This document shows, piece after piece, positions 61,483 through 64,000 of a stretch of DNA of 64,000 bases. Positions within the stretch are counted from its first letter, which is position 1. Every line of letters starts with the position of its first letter. The stretch is from NCBI GenBank assembly GCA_963803085.1, contig CAWDLE010000037.1:1-64000 (forward strand). The letters are read 5' to 3'. Position numbers and translations under genes: made by a program. Under the pieces are notes generated by a model. It was given only the letters and a program-made list of their open reading frames with translations, ran no database searches and was not told the DNA's origin. The DNA is from JACVRW01 sp963803085 (GTDB lineage: Bacteria; Actinomycetota; Thermoleophilia; Solirubrobacterales; Thermoleophilaceae).

Positions 61483-63918
61483 CTACACGTCCAGGTTCGT
61501 GACTTCGCGAGCGTGGTTCTCGATGAACTCACGCCTTGGCTCGACCGCATCTCCCATCAGCATCGAGAAGATCTGATCGGCCGCGCTGGCGTCATCGATC
61601 GTGACCTGCTGGAGCGTCCGGTTCTCCGGATCCATCGTGGTGTCGAAGAGCTGGTCGGCGTTCATCTCGCCGAGACCCTTGAAGCGCTGGAGCGGCACGC
61701 CGTCGCGGCAGATCTCGAGCACTCTCGCGCGCAGCTCCTCGAACGAAAGCGCGTCGTTCTCCTTCTTGCCGAGTGCGACGTGGAAGGGCGGCGCGCCGGC
61801 GAGCTCCTGGAGCTCCTTGTGGATCTTCACGAAGCCGCGGTACTCGCCCGTCTCGAACAGGGCCCGCGCCAGCCGGTAGGTCTTGGCCGTGCCGGTCTTG
61901 CGCTCGATGAACATTGCCACGACCTCGGTGTCGGTCTCCTCGATGAGCGACGTCTCGTACGCCTCCCCCTCGGGATCGTCGTCCTTCAGCAGCGCGATCA
62001 CGGCCTCCGGGTCGCTCGCCCCCTCGTCGAGCAGCGAGGACTCCTCCAGGAACGTGATCGGGTCGTGTCCCCACTCGGCCCGCAGGGCAGCGGCCCAGCC
62101 CTCGTACTGCTTGAGGAGACGGCCGTACTTCTGCCAACGTGCGTGCGTGAGGCTGAAGGCGTTGCCGTCGCGGTCCGAGACCTCCATCTTCTCGAGCTTG
62201 TCCCGCAGCAGGACCTCCTCGAGCTCCGACTCCTTCTCGATGTAGACGTCGTGCTTGCCGGACTTGATCTTGTACAGCGGCGGCTTCGCGATGTACACGT
62301 AGCCGGCGTCGATCAGCTCGGCCATCTCGCGGTAGAGGAAGGTCAGGACGAGCGTGCGGATGTGCGCGCCGTCCACATCGGCGTCCGTCATCACGATGAT
62401 CTTGTGATAGCGGGCGTTCGTGATGTCGAGCTCCTCGCGGATCCCGGTGCCGATCGCCGTGATCAGCGCCTGGATCTCCTTGTTCGAGAGGACCTTGTCG
62501 ATGCGGTTCTTCTCGACGTTGATGATCTTCCCGCGCAGCGGCAGGATCGCCTGCGTGTTGCGGTCGCGACCCTGCTTCGCCGAGCCGCCGGCCGAGTCAC
62601 CCTCGACGATGAAGATCTCGGCCAGCGCGGGGTCGCGCACCGAGCAGTCGGCGAGCTTGCCGGGCAGGGTCGAGTTCTCGAGCGCGGACTTACGTCGCGT
62701 GAGGTCGCGCGCCTTTCGGGCGGCATCACGCGCGCGGGCGGCGTCAACCGCCTTGCGAATCGCCTGTCGCGCCTCGGTGGGGTTCTCCTCGAGGAACTCG
62801 GCCAGCCCCTTGTTCACGGCCGCCTGCACGAAGCCCTCGACCGGCGGGTTGCCTAGCTTGGTCTTGGTCTGGCCCTCGAACTGAGGGTCCTGGATCTTCA
62901 CCGAGATGATCGCAGTGAGGCCCTCGCGGACGTCCTCGCCCTGGAGGTTCGGATCCTTCTCCTTCAGCTCGCCGACCTGACGCGCGTACGCGTTGACCGT
63001 GCGGGTGAGCGCGGAGCGGAAACCGGACAGGTGCGTGCCGCCCTCGTGCGTGTTGATGTTGTTGGCGAACGAGAGCAGCGTCTCCTGGTAGGAGTTGTTC
63101 CACTGCATCGCCACCTCGACCTCGCCGATGTCGCTCGAGTCCTCGAGGTACACGACCTTCTGGTGCAGCGGCTCGCGGGTGCCCTGGCTGTGCAGGTACG
63201 TGACGAAGTCGCGGATGCCGCCGTCGTACTGGAATGTGGTCTCGAAGCGCTCGGCACCGCGCTCGTCGCGGAAGCCGATCTTGAGACCCTTCGTGAGGAA
63301 CGCCATCTCGCGGAAGCGCTGCTCGAGCGTCCCGCGGTCGTAGTCGATCGTCTCGAAGATCTCGAGATCCGGGAGGAACGTGATGCTGGTGCCAAGGCGG
63401 TCGGTCTTCGCGCCCTTCTCGAGCGCGCCCATCGGGGTTCCGCGCTCGTAGGACTGCGTGTGCTCGTGCCCGTCGCGCCAGATCGTGAGGTGCAGCCACT
63501 CGGACAGCGCGTTCACGACAGAGACGCCGACGCCGTGCAGGCCGCCCGACACCTTGTACCCGCCGCCGTCGCCGAACTTGCCGCCGGCGTGGAGCACCGT
63601 GAGGACGACCTCGGCGGCCGGCTTCTTCTCCTTTTCCATGATGTCCACGGGGATGCCGCGGCCGTTGTCGATGACCGTGACGCTGTTGTCGGGATGGATG
63701 GCGATCTCGACCTCGGTGGCCTCGCCGGCGAGCGCCTCGTCGACGGAGTTGTCCATCACCTCGTAGATGAGGTGATGAAGACCGCGCTGACCCGTGGAGC
63801 CGATGTACATGCCCGGGCGCTTGCGGACAGCTTCGAGGCCCTCGAGGACGGTGATGTCCTGGGCGTCATATGACCCGTTCTTCTTCGAGCCGTCCTTCTT
63901 CTCGGGCTTCTCCGCCAA
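61483..63918 (-). CDS. gyrB: DNA gyrase subunit B
   Basis: An 811-residue ATPase subunit. GHKL ATPase (GMYIGSTGQRGLHHLIYEV, VIDNGRGIPVD, GGLHGVGVSVVNAL), transducer, and TOPRIM motifs EGDSAGG and MTDADVDGAHIRTL. Between TOPRIM and the C-terminal QRFKGLGEMNADQLFDTTMD is an insertion of about 160 residues, as in Gram-negative GyrB; mycobacterial GyrB is about 100 residues shorter. The TTG start at 63918 is chosen because AAGGAA lies 6 bases upstream and MAEKPEKKDGS is a typical N-terminus; a longer frame runs to 63978. Confidence 0.94.
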   Translation of the reverse strand: MAEKPEKKDGSKKNGSYDAQDITVLEGLEAVRKRPGMYIGSTGQRGLHHLIYEVMDNSVDEALAGEATEVEIAIHPDNSVTVIDNGRGIPVDIMEKEKKPAAEVVLTVLHAGGKFGDGGGYKVSGGLHGVGVSVVNALSEWLHLTIWRDGHEHTQSYERGTPMGALEKGAKTDRLGTSITFLPDLEIFETIDYDRGTLEQRFREMAFLTKGLKIGFRDERGAERFETTFQYDGGIRDFVTYLHSQGTREPLHQKVVYLEDSSDIGEVEVAMQWNNSYQETLLSFANNINTHEGGTHLSGFRSALTRTVNAYARQVGELKEKDPNLQGEDVREGLTAIISVKIQDPQFEGQTKTKLGNPPVEGFVQAAVNKGLAEFLEENPTEARQAIRKAVDAARARDAARKARDLTRRKSALENSTLPGKLADCSVRDPALAEIFIVEGDSAGGSAKQGRDRNTQAILPLRGKIINVEKNRIDKVLSNKEIQALITAIGTGIREELDITNARYHKIIVMTDADVDGAHIRTLVLTFLYREMAELIDAGYVYIAKPPLYKIKSGKHDVYIEKESELEEVLLRDKLEKMEVSDRDGNAFSLTHARWQKYGRLLKQYEGWAAALRAEWGHDPITFLEESSLLDEGASDPEAVIALLKDDDPEGEAYETSLIEETDTEVVAMFIERKTGTAKTYRLARALFETGEYRGFVKIHKELQELAGAPPFHVALGKKENDALSFEELRARVLEICRDGVPLQRFKGLGEMNADQLFDTTMDPENRTLQQVTIDDASAADQIFSMLMGDAVEPRREFIENHAREVTNLDV

Positions 63919-64000
63919 GTTGTTCCTTCCATCTCCTGGGCGCCTGTGTGGCACCCAACTCCGCGGGCACTCCGGCACCCGCCTGCGCGGGCACGGGACG

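Overview
The window is about 64 kb of very GC-rich, densely coded DNA with many 1-4 base gene overlaps (ATGA, GTGA), many GTG/TTG starts and few Shine-Dalgarno sites. Near the right end sits the actinobacterial cell-wall and signalling operon fhaA-fhaB-pstP-rodA/ftsW-pbpA-pknB, followed by gyrA and gyrB, so the right side probably lies near the chromosomal origin. Gene content (form II CoxL cluster, CHRD protein, DUF3105, several Ser/Thr kinases) fits a deep-branching actinobacterium such as Thermoleophilia/Solirubrobacterales. That placement is inference; there is no rRNA or tRNA here to test it.

Layout. 0-2.2 kb: an ECF sigma factor with a zinc-finger anti-sigma candidate, divergent from a DoxX-type membrane protein, then a CHRD protein. 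2.2-5.9 kb: a 647-base gap holding a terminator and the first copy of an unexplained conserved element, a truncated GNAT-like protein divergent from a MocR regulator, and a MarR gene divergent from an esterase across a 27-base palindromic operator. 5.9-13.8 kb: a nine-gene molybdenum hydroxylase operon on the minus strand (coxS-L-M-D-E, two XdhC-type maturases, a MocA-like nucleotidyltransferase, coxG). 13.9-17.2 kb: an alpha/beta hydrolase, a DUF3105 protein and a secreted amidase. 17.2-37.8 kb: surface glycan synthesis (a PglC-like initiating transferase, five glycosyltransferase-like genes, a Wzy-like polymerase, a PglF-like dehydratase, a DegT aminotransferase and an N-formyltransferase), with a large cyclase-ATPase-TPR regulator and a LytR_C protein. 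37.8-43.2 kb: a GAF-PP2C phosphatase, purM, a GH43 protein, the second copy of the conserved element and a DsbA-family gene. 43.2-55 kb: three Ser/Thr kinases and the cell-wall operon ending in ddl. 55-58.5 kb: membrane proteins, pheA and an HNH nuclease. 58.5-58.9 kb: a structured non-coding segment with an unusually long ribosome-binding site, a 14-codon ORF and a strong terminator. 58.9-64 kb: gyrA and gyrB.

Working together: the cox genes encode a complete three-subunit enzyme and its maturation set. The glycan genes could make and polymerise a surface glycan containing a 4-amino-4,6-dideoxy, perhaps N-formylated, sugar. The fha-pstP-pbpA-pknB-ddl operon ties peptidoglycan synthesis to phospho-signalling.

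Two things stand out. First, two intergenic spacers 39 kb apart carry a related element of about 115 nt that aligns almost without gaps and shares a 17-base identical block. Second, several conserved genes (GAF-PP2C phosphatase, pstP, pheA, probably the DoxX gene and the esterase) are each interrupted by one single-base indel, mostly in short G runs. That pattern looks more like sequence error than biology and should be checked before any of them is called a pseudogene.
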